Below are positions 32,281 to 43,888 of a stretch of 64,000 nt of DNA, in pieces. Positions within the stretch are counted from its first letter, which is position 1; the number at the start of each line of letters is the position of its first letter. The stretch is from assembly GCA_024291935.2 (NCBI GenBank), contig CM044316.1:7308501-7372500 (forward strand), written 5' to 3'. Source of the stretch: Okapia johnstoni (lineage: Eukaryota; Chordata; Mammalia; Artiodactyla; Giraffidae). A program made the position numbers and the translations under genes. The notes beneath the pieces were generated by a model that did no database searches, had not been told where the DNA came from, and saw only the letters and a program-made list of their open reading frames with translations.

Positions 32281-32569
32281 CAGGTTCATATAGAAAGTTC
32301 AGAGAAAGCAGATTCATACAAGACCACCAAAGCTTGGTTGCGTTTGCCTCTTTAAGTCTCCATTTTCCAGTGGATGTGTTTATCCTTCCTTTAAATTAAT
32401 GAAGACTTATAGAGAGCATATTAGGTGCTAGGCAATATTCGTGTCTCTTATGATACATAGACAATATAGAAAAAAAATCAATGTGTCATGATTCACCAGG
32501 TCCTTATAAAATGTTAATATCATCTCTTTCCAGCAATGAGAGGATTTCCCTTTGCTGTCCTCATTTCTT

Positions 32570-33239
32570 TTTTTAAAAAAATAATTAATTTATTTTAATT
32601 GAAGGCTAATTACTTTACAATATTGTAGTGGTTTTTGCCATACATTGACATGAATCAGCCATGGGTGTACATGTGTTCCCCATCCTGAACCCCCCTCCCA
32701 CCTCCCTCCCCATCCCATCCCTCAGGGTCATCCCAGTGCACCAGCCCTGAGAACCCTGTCTCATGCATTGAACCTGGACTGGTGATCTATTTCACATATG
32801 ATGATATACATGTTTCAATGCTATTCTTTCAAATCATCCCACCTTCACCTTCTCCCACAGAGTCCAAATGTCTGTTCTTTACATCTGTGTCTCTTTTGCT
32901 GTCTTGCATATAGGGTCATTGTTACCATCTTTCTAAATTCCATACATACGTGTTAATATACTGTATTGGTGTTTTTCTTTCTGGCTTACTTCACTCTGTA
33001 TAATAGGCTCCAGTTTCATCCACCTCATTAGAACTGATTCAAATGCATTCTTTTTAATGGCCGAGTAATATTCCATTGTGGATATGTACCACAGCTTTCT
33101 TATCCATTTGTCTGCTGACGGACATCTAGGTTACTTCCAAGTCTTGGCTGTTGTTAACAGTGCTGTGATGAATATTGGGGTACACGTGTCTCTTTCACTT
33201 CTGGTTTCCTCGGTGTGTATGCCCAGCAGTGGGATGTTG
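32570..33239 (-). mobile_element. L1 3' end, antisense, young-looking
   Basis: 'gaaggctaattactttacaa', 'catgggtgtacatgtgttcc', 'gccgagtaatattccattgt', 'gatgaatattggggtacac'. Probable duplication cctcatttctt on both sides (near 32559 and 33242). Confidence 0.88.
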
Positions 33240-33352
33240 CCCTCATTTCTTACCTGGTTAAGTCCTCTGGTCTTAAAACCAATGCTGACAAGCACATACC
33301 TGAGGCATTTAATGACAACAAAAGTGTTGAGACTTCTAAGGAGCAACACTTG

Positions 33353-33490
33353 ATTTTTTAAAAAATTTTCTTTTATTTTTTGACTGAGCTGCATGGCATT
33401 TGGATTCTTAGGTCCCTGACAAGGGATTGAACCTGCATCCCCTGCATTGGGGATGCAGAGTCTTAACCACTGGATCACCAGGGAAGTCCC
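33353..33490 (-). mobile_element. CHR-2-type SINE, antisense
   Basis: 'tttttgactgagctgcatgg' to 'ggatcaccagggaagtccc'. Confidence 0.85.
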
Positions 33491-33574
33491 CAGAGTTTCC
33501 TCATGTGTAGATTTCACAATGACTCTGAGCGGTATATGGTGTTGACCACAACTGATAATAAAAAGACTGGGGCT

Positions 33575-33697
33575 GGGACTTCTCTGGCACAACAGTGGTT
33601 AAGAATCCACACTTCCATGCTTCTACTGCAGAGGTCATGGGTTCAGTTCCTGGTCTGAACCCACATGCCAGGTTGTGCAGTGAAAAAAAAAAAAGGT
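33575..33697 (+). mobile_element. CHR-2-type SINE, sense
   Basis: 'gggacttctctggcacaaca' to a terminal A12 run at 33686-33697. Confidence 0.8.
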
Positions 33698-35160
33698 GGG
33701 GGCTGAGAGAGGTGTTCTGGGCACTCAGCTTGCAAGTGGTTGGGCTCTTAGTTGAACTGAGATTTTTCACTCTCTCAAACTCCATGCTTCTGAGTATGGC
33801 CACTCACACCCTATGAGCAGTGGTGTTTCATAGTTAAACTCTGTCAACATGTTCTAAGTCATCCTCTTCAGTTACAAGTGTTTTAGATTCTTATCTACCT
33901 GCCTTCCAAGAACATTGGTTTATGGAAAGATTTAAGGTTTGCTGAAGTAAATGGGACAACACAGTATATAGTTCGATCGGTATAAGAAAGGTGATAGGTG
34001 ACCCCGTGGTGTTTTAAGAACAAGGAAGAGATGCTAATCCCTGCTGTGAGAAGCAGGACCATGGAAGGTGAACATGTGGTGAAAGGGAGCTTTAGAAAAG
34101 TGAGCAGCACAAGCTCTTCCTGGGTAACCTCGAGAGATCTCCAGCAGAGATTTAATTAATTTTCAAGGGTTTTTAGAGTTGGGTTTGAGGTTTTCATAAG
34201 GTCGTGCTCAGGTTTCTCTGGGCTACCTGTACTACTGTGAGTCCCTTCCTGGCTACACATTTCCAACTGTCTTTGGTTGTTGACAGGATGTCCTTGCTTG
34301 CACGAGGGCAGTGGTTCTCAGCCTTGAGTGTACATCAGTGCCACCTAGGGAGCTGGTTAAAACCCAGATATCTGTGCCCATGCCTTGGAGTGTCTGGGAT
34401 GGGGCTTGAGAATCAATAGTTCTAGGAAGTTCTCACGACTGAGCAACTAACACACACATGAGGTTCTCAGGGGACACAGCTGCTGCTGGTCCAGGACTGT
34501 ACTTGAAGAACCTCAGCTTTGGAGAAAACTGTTTTATGGTGACCTCCATCCACAGACCCTAAATGCTTTTTCTCCACATGACTAGCTATAGTGAGTTTGT
34601 CCTCTGTACCTTTTGCCCTTTCAGGGAATATAGAATTGCTCTCAGTCCCTCTTCTTTTTCTCATTCTCCCTCTCCCCTCACAGTCTCTCTCTTTTCAGGA
34701 AGAGATGGAGTTCCTCTTCCTCAACCCCTCCACTTCACTCCTGTTCTCCATCCTTGGCTGACTTACCAGGAGGGTATTACCAACAGAATGGTCTTGGCGG
34801 ACTCCATCTCCACTGGATCCTACAGGATTCTGAGGTCAGTACTAAGACACCAGGAAAGACGTGAGGAGACCCTCAGCTGTGACTTCTGAGAGGAATCTGA
34901 TGTCTATGGTGTAGAGGAGGAAATCATGTATTCCCACCCCAGCTGGGGTATGTGAACAGGGTCACAGCAGGGTATTTAGAGTTTGGGGGCTCTTGGGCAT
35001 TTTAATCCCATGGCTCCTTGTTAAGAAGGAAGATGCTAACTGTCTTGTTTATATTCTTCCCACTTGTGACCTGTTGTCTGGGGTATGGGCACTTTGGGAT
35101 AATGGAGTGGGTGACAAAGTGGAGGATACACTCCACTAAGGATACATTCTCACTAGGAAA
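33698..35160. other. Spacer between units B and C, with MER5-like element, no gene seen
   Basis: The part 34140-34440 is repeated at 44425-44720 beyond unit C, so the spacer belongs to the duplicon. It contains a MER5-type hAT remnant at 34280-34430 (gcagtggttctcagccttg; tgccacctagggagctgg). Frames near 34563-34889 are not recognisable. Confidence 0.6.
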
Positions 35161-35382
35161 CCTCCTCGTGTCCCTTCCCAGCCCAAACTGAACCTCATGG
35201 CAGTTCCCATGCAGGGTGGTCTGGAGGTTCAAGACCCTCCCCAGGGTGCTTAGGTGCCTGAATCTATGTCCTTTCACTCATTCCATCATGAAGGAAACTC
35301 CAGGAGGATAGGGAAATTATACAGTTAGGTTCACCAGTGAAAGCTCCTGGAAAGTAATCAATAAATTTATGCTGCATAAATC

Positions 35383-37200
35383 AGTATCAGTTCAGTTGCT
35401 CAGTCATGTCCAACTCTTTGTGACCCCAAGGACTGCAGCACACCAGGCTTCCCTATCCATAACCAACTCCCAGAGCTTGCTCAAACTTATGTCCATCGAG
35501 TCAGTGATGCCATCCAACCATCTCATGTCATCCCCTTCTCCTCCTGCCTTCAGTCTTCCCCAGTATCAGGATCTTTTCTAATGAGTCAGTTCTTTGCCTC
35601 AGGTGGCCAAAGTATTGGAGGTTCTGCCTCAGCATCAGTCTTTCCAATGAATATACAGGACTGATTTCCTTTAGGATTGACTGGTTTGATCTTGCAGTCC
35701 AAGGAACTTTCAAGAGTCTTCTCCAACACCACATTTCAAAAGCATCAATTCTTTGGTGCTCAGCTTTCTTTATGGTCCAGCTCTCACATCCATACATGAC
35801 TACTGGAAAACCTATAGCTTTGACTAGATGGACCTTTGTTGGCAAAGTAATGTCTCTGCTTTTTAATATGCTGTCTAGGTTTGTCATACCATTTCTTCCA
35901 AGGAGCAAGCATCTTTTAATTTCATGGCTGCAGTCACCATCTATAATGATTTTGGAGCCCAAGAAAATTAAGTCTCTCACTGTTTCCATTGTTTCCCTGT
36001 CTATTTGCTGTGAAGTGATGGGACCAGATGCCATGATCTTCATTTTTTGAATGTTGAATTTTAAGCCAGCTTTTTCACTTTCCTCTTTCACTTTCATCAA
36101 GAGGTTCTTTAGTTGCTCTTTGCTTTCTGCCATAAGGGTGGTGTCATCTGCCTATCTGAGGTTATTGATATTTCTCCCTTCAATCTTGATTCCAGCTTGT
36201 GTTTCATCCAGTCCAGCATTTTGTACGACGTACTCTGCATATAAATTAAATAAGCAAGGTGACAATATACAGCCTTGACATACTCCTTTCCTAATTTTGA
36301 ACCAGTCCATTGTTCCATGTCCAGTTCTATTTCTTCTTGACCTGCAGGCAGGCTTCCCAAGAGGCAGGTAAGGTGGTCTGGAATTCCCACCTCTTTAAGA
36401 ATTTTTCCATAGTTTGTTGTGATCCACACAGTCAAAGGCTTTACTGTAATCAATGAAGCAGAAACAGATGTTTTTCTGGAATTCTCTTGCTTTTTGTATG
36501 ATCCAATAGATGTTGGCAATTTGATCTCTGGTTCCTATTCCTTTTCTAAATCTAGCTTGAACATCTGGAAGTTCTCAGGTCATGTACTGTTGAAGCCTAG
36601 GTTGGAGAATTTTGAGCATTACTTTGCTAGTGTGTGAGATGAGTGCAATTGTGTGGTAGTTTGAACTTTTTTTGGTGTTGCCTTTTTTTGGGATTGGAAT
36701 AAAAACTGACCTTTTCCTGTGGCCACTGCTGAGTTTTCCAAATTTGCTGGCCTATTGAGTGCATCAGTTTGACAGCATCATCTTTTAGGATTTGAAACAG
36801 CTCAACTGGAATTCCATCACCTCCACCAGCTTTGTTCATCATGATGCCTCCTAAGGCCCACTTGACTTCACATTCCAGGATGTCTGGCTCTAGGTGAGAG
36901 ATCACACCATCATGGTTATCCGGGTCATGGAGATCTTTTTTGTACAGTTCTTCTGTGTATTCTTGCCACCTCTTCTTAATATCTTCTGTTTCTGTTAGGT
37001 CCATACCATTTCTGTCCTTTATCAAGCCCATCTTTGCATGAAATGTTCCCTTGGTATCTCTAATTTTCTTGAAGAGATCTCTAGCCTTTCTCATTCTATT
37101 GTTTTCCTTTATTTCTTTGCATTGATAACTTAGGAAAGGCTTTCTTATCTCTCCTTACTTTTATTTGGAACTCTGCATTCAGATGAGTATATATATATTT
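35383..37200 (-). mobile_element. BovB (RTE) LINE, 5'-truncated, antisense, about 1.8 kb
   Basis: The - strand carries broken reverse-transcriptase reading frames. From the 5' side: a linker with RARDLFKKIRDTKGTFHAKM, then PDNHDGVISHLEPDILECEV, then the RT body with frameshifts, and a 201-codon 3' frame ([40 protein letters not shown]). Stops and frameshifts show it is dead. The 3' end is the Bov-A-like tail at 35383. BovB is the well-known ruminant/reptile horizontally transferred LINE. Confidence 0.93.
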
Positions 37201-37471
37201 CCTTTTCTTTCCAGAGGGAACCAAGCTTATTTTTGAATGGGGATTAAGGGATTTCTCTTCAACTCTTGAATCAAAACTGTTGGTGGACTTCATTCTTCGG
37301 TGTTTGGGCTTCTATGTCATGCCTCCCATTTCTGTTTCCCTGGAGGAGGAGCTCTTTATCTTCTGGATCCTTCTATTTTTACCTTCTCCCCAACTGGTTT
37401 TTTAATGTCTTAAAAATGTTAACTTTTAAAATGTGTAAATACTAACTCTTGGTTAAGAAATTATTCATGCA

Positions 37472-37941
37472 CCACATTTTCTTTATCCATTCCTCTGTTA
37501 ATGGACATTTAAGTTGATTCCATGTCTTGGCTATTGTAAGTACTACTGTAATGAACATTGGGGTGCGTATATCTTTTAGAATTATGGTTTTTCTCTGGAC
37601 ATATGTCCACAAGTAAGACTGTGGAATCATATGGTAAATTAGCCATAAAAAGAATGAAATAATGCCGTTTGCTGTAATCCACCTACCAATGGAACTAGAG
37701 ATTGGGTTCGATCTCTGGGTCAGGAAAATCCCCTGGAGGAGGGCATGGCAACCTACTCCAGTATTCTTGCCTGGGGAATTCCATGGACAACTGTATAGCA
37801 CAGGAACCCTCTACTCAATATTCTATAATAATCTATATGGTAAAAGAATCTGAAAAAGAATGGATATATGTATATGTATTACTGAGTCACTTTGCTGTAC
37901 ACCTGAAACTAACATGACAACTCTACTCAATAAAATTAAAA
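37472..37941 (+). mobile_element. L1 insertion with inverted 5' part and 14-bp target-site duplication
   Basis: Perfect direct repeats aaattattcatgca (37458-37471 and 37942-37955) enclose an antisense L1 piece (about 37472-37640: ttatccattcctctgttaat; tattgtaagtactactgtaa) joined to a sense L1 3' end (ataaaaagaatgaaataatg to actctactcaataaaatt). A Bov-tA fragment sits inside at about 37700-37790. The structure is the signature of twin priming. Confidence 0.9.
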
Positions 37942-38074
37942 AAATTATTCATGCAATGGAATGATGAAATGTTGTTCCCCAATCCAAGTCCTTATTCATC
38001 CAATTCTTAGCAAGACCCCCAATGAATAATATCTCTTAGTGGCTTTTGTGTAACCTTCCAGAGTTTCTACACAG

Positions 38075-38130
38075 ACACAGACACACACAGACACACACAC
38101 ACACACAGACACACACACACACACACACAG
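38075..38130. repeat. (CA)n/(ACAG) microsatellite, unit C
   Basis: Interrupted cacacagacacacac runs in the same relative place as the pure CA tract at 27184-27254. Confidence 0.9.
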
Positions 38131-38149
38131 TTCCTTCTGGGACTGTGAG

Positions 38150-38440
38150 GAAGAATCTGTTTGTGCCTCTCTCTAAGATTTTGGTTTGCTGGCAATCTCT
38201 GGCATTCCTTGGCTTTTAGAAGCATCACCTTGATCTCTTCCTTTATCTTCACATGGATTTTTCCGTGGGTGCATGTCTGTGTCCAAATTCTACCTTTTTT
38301 TTTATAAGGATGCCGGTCACAGTGGATTAGGACCCTAATGACTTCATTATAACTTGATTACCTTGCAAAGACCCTATTTTCAGAAATGGTCACTTTCTGA
38401 GGAACTAGGGGTTAAACTGCGACATATCTTTTTGGAGGAC
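38150..38440. mobile_element. Ancient interspersed repeat, copy in unit C
   Basis: 'ggcattccttggcttttag', 'gatgccggtcacagtgg', 'aggaccctaatgacttc', homologous with 18720-19000. Confidence 0.6.
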
Positions 38441-38908
38441 ACAATTCAGGCCCTAATCCAACCTCTTCATGTAGCCCAGCCCACCGCATCCACTTGTTGC
38501 TGACAGCGCCTACAGAATTATATTGGGTTTGGAGCCACATGATGGAATCACAGGAAACACATGGACTCTGTGGTTAGTTCAGGGTCAGTGTCCTCCCACT
38601 GTGGTCTGTGTGCTGCCTGCTTCGGGACCACCTGGAGATCCTGTTAAGAAGGCAGGGTCCAGTGTCAGCCTGCTGAATTACGATCTCCATGATCCAACGC
38701 CAGCATCTCCTATGTCCCAATCTGGGGGACACGGGAGGCCTGTTGGCGACAGTGATCCCCATGCAAAGTCAGGACCACTAGGCCCCCTGTGAGGTTGAGG
38801 TTGATGACTGCTGAATCGGATAGCAAGTGAGCTCATCTCATGTTCTCAGAGTCCTTCCTCCAGTCACTTAGGAAGCATGGTGATGTAATTGGTTGATGTG
38901 TAACACAT

Positions 38909-39480
38909 TTTTTTTTTTAAAGACACAGACCATTTATTTATTTTTTACTTTTATTGGAGTATAGTTGCTTTAAATATTGTGTTAGTTTCTGCTGTACAGC
39001 AAAGTGAATCAGTTACACATACATATATCCTGTCTCTTTTATACTTGCTTCCCATTTATGTTACCGCAGAGCTCAGAGCAGAGTTCCCTGTGGTATACAG
39101 TAGGTTCTCATTAGTGATCCATTTTATGCATAGTATCAATAGCGTATATATTTCAGTCCCAGTCTCCCAGTCCATCCTACTTCCCATGCCCCCTTGGTGT
39201 GCAGAAGTTTGTTGTTTATGTCTGTGTCTCTATTACTGCTTTGCAGATAAATTCATCTGTACCATTTTTTCTATATTCCACATTATAAGCAATACTATAT
39301 GATACTCGTTTTTCTCTTTCTGACTTACTTTACTCTGTATGACAGTCTCTAGGTGCGTTGACACCTCTGCAAATGGTACTATTTTGCTCCTTTTTATGGA
39401 TGAGTAATATTTCATTGTATAAATATACCACATCTTCTTTACCCATTCCTCCGTTTATGGACATTTAGTTTGCTTCTACA
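38909..39480 (-). mobile_element. L1 3' end, antisense (unit C only)
   Basis: 'ttattggagtatagttgct', 'ctgctgtacagcaaagtgaa' and 'tggatgagtaatatttcatt'. Units A and B are continuous at this site. Confidence 0.88.
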
Positions 39481-39841
39481 TTATCTTTATTTAAGACAAA
39501 GATCTTCATTAAAATTGAGTGTAGCTAATCTTTCATTCAACTAGGATTATCCATGTACCATTTCTATAAGATACCCCAGAAGGACCAGTTTAAGACTACT
39601 TCAAAATCTCCTACTCTGACCTTCAGGAGGAAGATAATCATGGGGAAAATACACATCTTTTCTTTCCTGCAGCACTTCATTTATCTCTTATGACAGACAC
39701 ATTTACCATGTTGACCTGTGATGATTTATTGACAGATCTCTATTCCATACCAGACTCTGAATGCCTTGAGAGCAGCAATGGACGTGTTTCAATGTCCCAT
39801 GCACTGAACTGTGGTCCTGGAACATGGTAGGTGCTGAACAG

Positions 39842-40792
39842 CTATTCTGGCCTAGGACTGATGGGTGCTACTTTGCCACCCAGCTTCCTCAGGGCTGCCT
39901 TCATGTCCTTGTTCCTTAGGCTGTAGATAAAGGGGTTCAGCATGGGAATGATCACAGCATACATCAGGGCAGCTGCCTTATCCTTCTGGGAGGAGGTGGG
40001 AGATGCCGGCTGCAGGTACACGGCGAAGATGGTGCCATAGAATAGTGTCACCACAGTGAGGTGCGAGCCACAAGTGGAGAAGGCTTTCCATTTGCCCAGA
40101 GCAGAAGGGATCCTGAAGATCGTCCGAAAAATGCAAGTATAAGAGAAGACTTTGCACACAAGGGGGCTGATGCCCATGACAATGCCAAAAGCAAAGATCA
40201 TCAGCTCGTTGGTGTGTGTGTCTGAGCAGGAGAGATTCAGCAGGGGCATGAGGTCACAGAAGAAGTGGGGGATTTCAGAGCCAGCGCAGAAGGTCAACTG
40301 AGCCATGAGGCTGGTGTGGACAATGGACTGGAGGTTGGTGATCAGCCATGACCCTGCCACCAGCAGCCTGCACACACGGGGACTCATGGTGGCCAAGTAG
40401 CGCAGAGGGTGGACAATGGCCATGAACCGGTCAATGGCCATCACGGCCAGGAGGAAGCTGTCCATGGTCCCAAACAGGTGGAAGGCATACATCTGGGCAA
40501 GGCAGCCTGCAAAGGGGATGGCTTTGCTCTGTGTCCAGAGGTTCACTAGCATTTTGGGGACAGTGGTGGAAGAGAAGAAGATGTCGATGAGGGACAAGTT
40601 GGAGAGGAAGAAGTACATGGGCATGTGGAGGTGTGAGTCTGTGATGATGGCCGGGATGATGAGCAGGTTCCCAAAGATGGTGACCAGGTACATGAACAGG
40701 AACAGCCCAAAGAGGAAGATCTGATGCCCTGGCTTTTCTGAGAGTCCCAGGAGGAGGAATTCTGAGACTGCTGTTTGGTTTTCTGGTTCCAT
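39842..40792 (-). CDS. Olfactory receptor, intact, unit C (family 1, OR1I1-like)
   Basis: A single-exon class II olfactory receptor of 316 aa, the usual length, predicted to be a plasma-membrane GPCR coupling to Golf in sensory cilia. Start MEPENQTAVSEFLLLGLSEK with an N-glycosylation site N5-Q-T. FGNLL in helix 1 (40-44); PMYFFLSNLS (58-67); C97 and C179 for the loop disulfide; MAIDRFMAIVHPLRY (118-132), with DRF in place of DRY; helix-5/loop-3 FSYTCIF (216-222); KAFSTCGSHLTVV (236-248); PMLNPFIYSLRN (283-294). The frame is open to TAG at 39844-39842. It is the only one of three tandem copies without a lesion. Synteny beside SYDE1 on the same strand suggests orthology or co-orthology to OR1I1; I have not aligned it. 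Its ligand is unknown. Confidence 0.95.
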   Translation of the reverse strand: MEPENQTAVSEFLLLGLSEKPGHQIFLFGLFLFMYLVTIFGNLLIIPAIITDSHLHMPMYFFLSNLSLIDIFFSSTTVPKMLVNLWTQSKAIPFAGCLAQMYAFHLFGTMDSFLLAVMAIDRFMAIVHPLRYLATMSPRVCRLLVAGSWLITNLQSIVHTSLMAQLTFCAGSEIPHFFCDLMPLLNLSCSDTHTNELMIFAFGIVMGISPLVCKVFSYTCIFRTIFRIPSALGKWKAFSTCGSHLTVVTLFYGTIFAVYLQPASPTSSQKDKAAALMYAVIIPMLNPFIYSLRNKDMKAALRKLGGKVAPISPRPE

Positions 40793-40854
40793 GGACGGCC
40801 TGTGTCTACTGTGAAGGAGAAAAGGGCAGAGGGAAGCACATAAAGCTGGGAATC

Positions 40855-42623
40855 AAACAATACTACAAAGCTACAGTCATCAAAACAATGTGGCACTGGC
40901 ATAAAAACAGAAATATAGATCAATGAAACGAGATAGAAAACCCAGAAATAAACCCATGCACCTATGTTCAATTAGTCTATGACAAAAGAGGCAAGGCTAC
41001 ACAAAGTTGGAAAGACAATCTCAACATGTGATGCTGGGAAAACTGGACAGCTACATGGCAAAAAATGAAATTAGATTATTCTTTAACACCACACACAAAA
41101 ATAAGCTCAAAGTGGATTAAAGACCTAAATGTGAGACCAGACACTATAAAACTCCTAGAGGAAATCATAAGCAGGGCATTCTCTGATATAAATCAAAGCA
41201 ATATCTCTTTTGATCCACCCCCAGAATAATGGAAATAAAAACAAAATAAACAAATGGGACCTACTTAAACTCAAAGGCTTTTGCACAATAAAGGAAACAA
41301 TATGCGAAAAGAAAAGACAATCCAGAGATTGGGAGAGAATATTTGCAAATGATGTGACTGCCAAGGGATTATTCACCAAAATACACACAGTTCATGATGC
41401 TTAACAGCATCAAAACAAACAACCCATTTAAAAGATGGGAACAAAACTTAAACAAACATTTCTCCAAAGAAGACATACAGATGGCCAAGAGGCACATGAA
41501 AAGATGTTCAACATTGCTAATTGAGAAATGCAAATCAAAACTACAATGAGATATCACCTCACATCAGCCAGAATGGCTAGCATCAAAAAAATCCACAAGC
41601 GGTAAGGGCTGGAGAGGGTTGGAGAGAGAGGAACCCTCTTCCACTGTTGGTGGGAATGTAAATGGGCACAACCACTATAGAGAACAGTATGTGTACATGT
41701 GTACTAAGTTGCTTCTGTGTTGTCTGACTCTTTGAGACCATAAGGACTGTAATTTGCCAGGCTCCTCTGTCCATGGGATTCTCAAGGCAAGAATACTAGA
41801 GTGGGTTGCCATGCCCTTCTCCAGGGGATCTTCCTGATCCGTGGGTTGAACCCCTGACTCTTACATCTCTTGAATTGGCAGGTGGGTTCTTTACCACTAG
41901 TGCCACCTGGGAAGCCTGGAGAACAGTATGGAGGTTCCTTAGAAAACTGAAAATAGAGCTACCATATGACACTGAAACCCCACTGCTGGGCATGTATCTG
42001 GAGAAAAACATGGTTCAAAAGGGTACATGCACCCTAATGTTCATTGCAGCACTGTTTACAATAGCCGAGACATGGAAGCAACCTAGATGTCCATCAACAG
42101 AGGAATGAGTAAAGAAGATGTGGTGCATATATAGGTACAATGGAATATTACTCAGCCATTATAAAGGATGAAATAATGCCATTTGTAGCAACATAGATTG
42201 TCACACTGAGTGAAGTAAGTCAGACAGAGAAGGAGAACTATTGGATGACATTCCTTATATGTGGAATATAAAAAGAAATGATATAAATGAACTTTCTTAG
42301 AAAATAGAGATTTACAGACTTAGAGACTGAACTTATGATTGCCTGGGGTGGGGGAAGCATGGAGGGAAGGGAAAAGAGCTTGGGATGGACATGTACACAC
42401 TGCTAAGTTTAAAATGGATAAAGAACAAGGGCCTAATGTATAGCACATAGAACTCTGTGCATGTGGGAGTGTATGTGGCAGCCTGAATGGGAGGGAGTTT
42501 AGAGGAGAATGGATACATGTATACGTATGGCTGAGTCCCTTCCCTGTTCACCTGAAACCATCATAGCATTGTTTGTTAATTGGCTATACCCCAATACAAA
42601 ATAAAAAGTTAAAAAACAAACAA
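40855..42623 (+). mobile_element. L1 3' part (ORF2 end and 3' UTR), sense, with nested SINE
   Basis: 'acaaagctacagtcatcaaa', 'ttagattattctttaacacc', 'gggagagaatatttgcaaat' and 'ctacaatgagatatcacctc' through 'taccccaatacaaaataaaa'. Flanks ataaagctgggaatca / ataaacctaggagtca are a decayed target-site duplication. Multiple stops. Inserted 60 bp upstream of the intact receptor's start codon. Confidence 0.9.
41694..41917 (-). mobile_element. Bov-tA SINE nested in L1, antisense
   Basis: 'gtactaagttgcttctgtgt' to 'gccacctgggaagcctgg', flanked by gagaacagtatg on both sides (near 41680 and 41918). Confidence 0.92.
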
Positions 42624-43693
42624 ATAAACCTAGGAGTCAGAAATGGAGCTCCATCTCAGCTCCCTGCAGATCTGCACATTCTGGGAAAATCCATGGACTC
42701 CTAATAGTTCCCCTTTGTTGATTTTTGTTTCCTTAAAGAAAACCATCCATGTGTGAGACAGTCTCAAAGGTCTAACTGAGTGGTTGCGAGACAGCTGGAT
42801 ATTGTTCATAAACCACTGTGTCTCTTCAGTGAAGGAAAGCTTCATAGAAAACAAAATTGAGAGATTAAACCCATACCTGATCATCTTTGCTCTCTTCTTT
42901 TCCGCTTAACTTTCTGTCTTTCCTCCCTTGCTTCCTTTCACCTTCCACTAACAAGATGCAATTTTAGCATCAATTTGGTTTAATAGCTAGGGATATACGG
43001 AAGGATGACACTCTTCCTCTGCTTCTGGTGAATCTCAAGTTGGTTAGTGGCACTCTGTGATCTGCTACAGGTGATCACTTGATAGACTTCCTCTCATCTA
43101 TTGTGACAGGGATCAGTGCTGAAAGCTCCTCTAAAAGTGTGGGATCATAAAAATGCACAGACATACTTTCCACACTGTAACTTAAGCATGTAAATTTATT
43201 CACCAGGCTTTTCGATGGAGACAAAGGTCTTTTCCTTGAGTATAAATAAATTGATGGTGGATCTTTATCAAGCACCTTGCCTTAGCAATACACATAGGCT
43301 GAAATCTATCCTCTGTTTTTCTTTTTTTTTTTCACGAATGTGGAACAAAGAAGTAAGGAGCTTTGCAAAACAGTTCGGGTGCAGAATCCTTTCCAAAGTT
43401 TTACAATTTTACGTCTAAATCATCTTCAAGTACCTTGGTCACATCAAATTTGACAGCAGTTTTTAACGATTCCTTTTTCTTATTAAGTCTTTACAAAGCA
43501 TTCAATCTGGATTTTGTGAAGGCACTATTTCCTGTCTCTTCCCTCCTCCTTACTTCCCTTCCTCCCTCCTTCCTTCCTCCTTTCTCATATAGTTTGTTAA
43601 ATGACACCGTATTAGTTAAAGAATGTGATTGCAGCAGCAACTACAATCAGCACAATCAGGTTGCGGATTACTTAAAATGATTCAACTCAGCTG

Positions 43694-43888
43694 TGGCTTC
43701 CCTGATGGCTCAGATGATAAAGAATCTGCCTGCAATGCGGGAGACCTGGGCTCGATCCTTGGGTCAGGAAGATCCCTTGGAGAAAGGCACAGCAACCCAC
43801 TCCAATGGATTGAGGAGCCTGGTGGGCTACAGTCCATGGGTTCTCGAAGAGCTGGACACGACTGAGTGACTAACACTTAAACTTCACT
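43694..43888 (+). mobile_element. Bov-tA SINE with target-site duplication (unit C only)
   Basis: Repeats tcaactcagctg / tcaacttagctg (43682-43693, 43889-43900). Begins 'tggcttccctgatggctcag'. Confidence 0.9.

Larger units (their letters stand above)
25835..32540. repeat. Olfactory-receptor duplicon, unit B
   Basis: From 'cagttcccatgtaggg' (matching 35205 in unit C) through the CA repeat, the OR copy and upstream flank to 'caccaggtccttataaaatg' near 32510. It is aligned with unit C over the phrases 'cttttaaaatgtgttaatac', 'gcagcacttcattcatctc' and 'ccctccattccttcc'. Private insertions: BovB 27508-28125, CHR-2 31138-31348, Bov-A2 31868-32134. The left limit is uncertain because SINEs interrupt it. 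Confidence 0.82.

Noticed and set aside
35528..36133. 201-codon - strand frame
   Set aside because: 3' part of a dead BovB copy, not a host gene.
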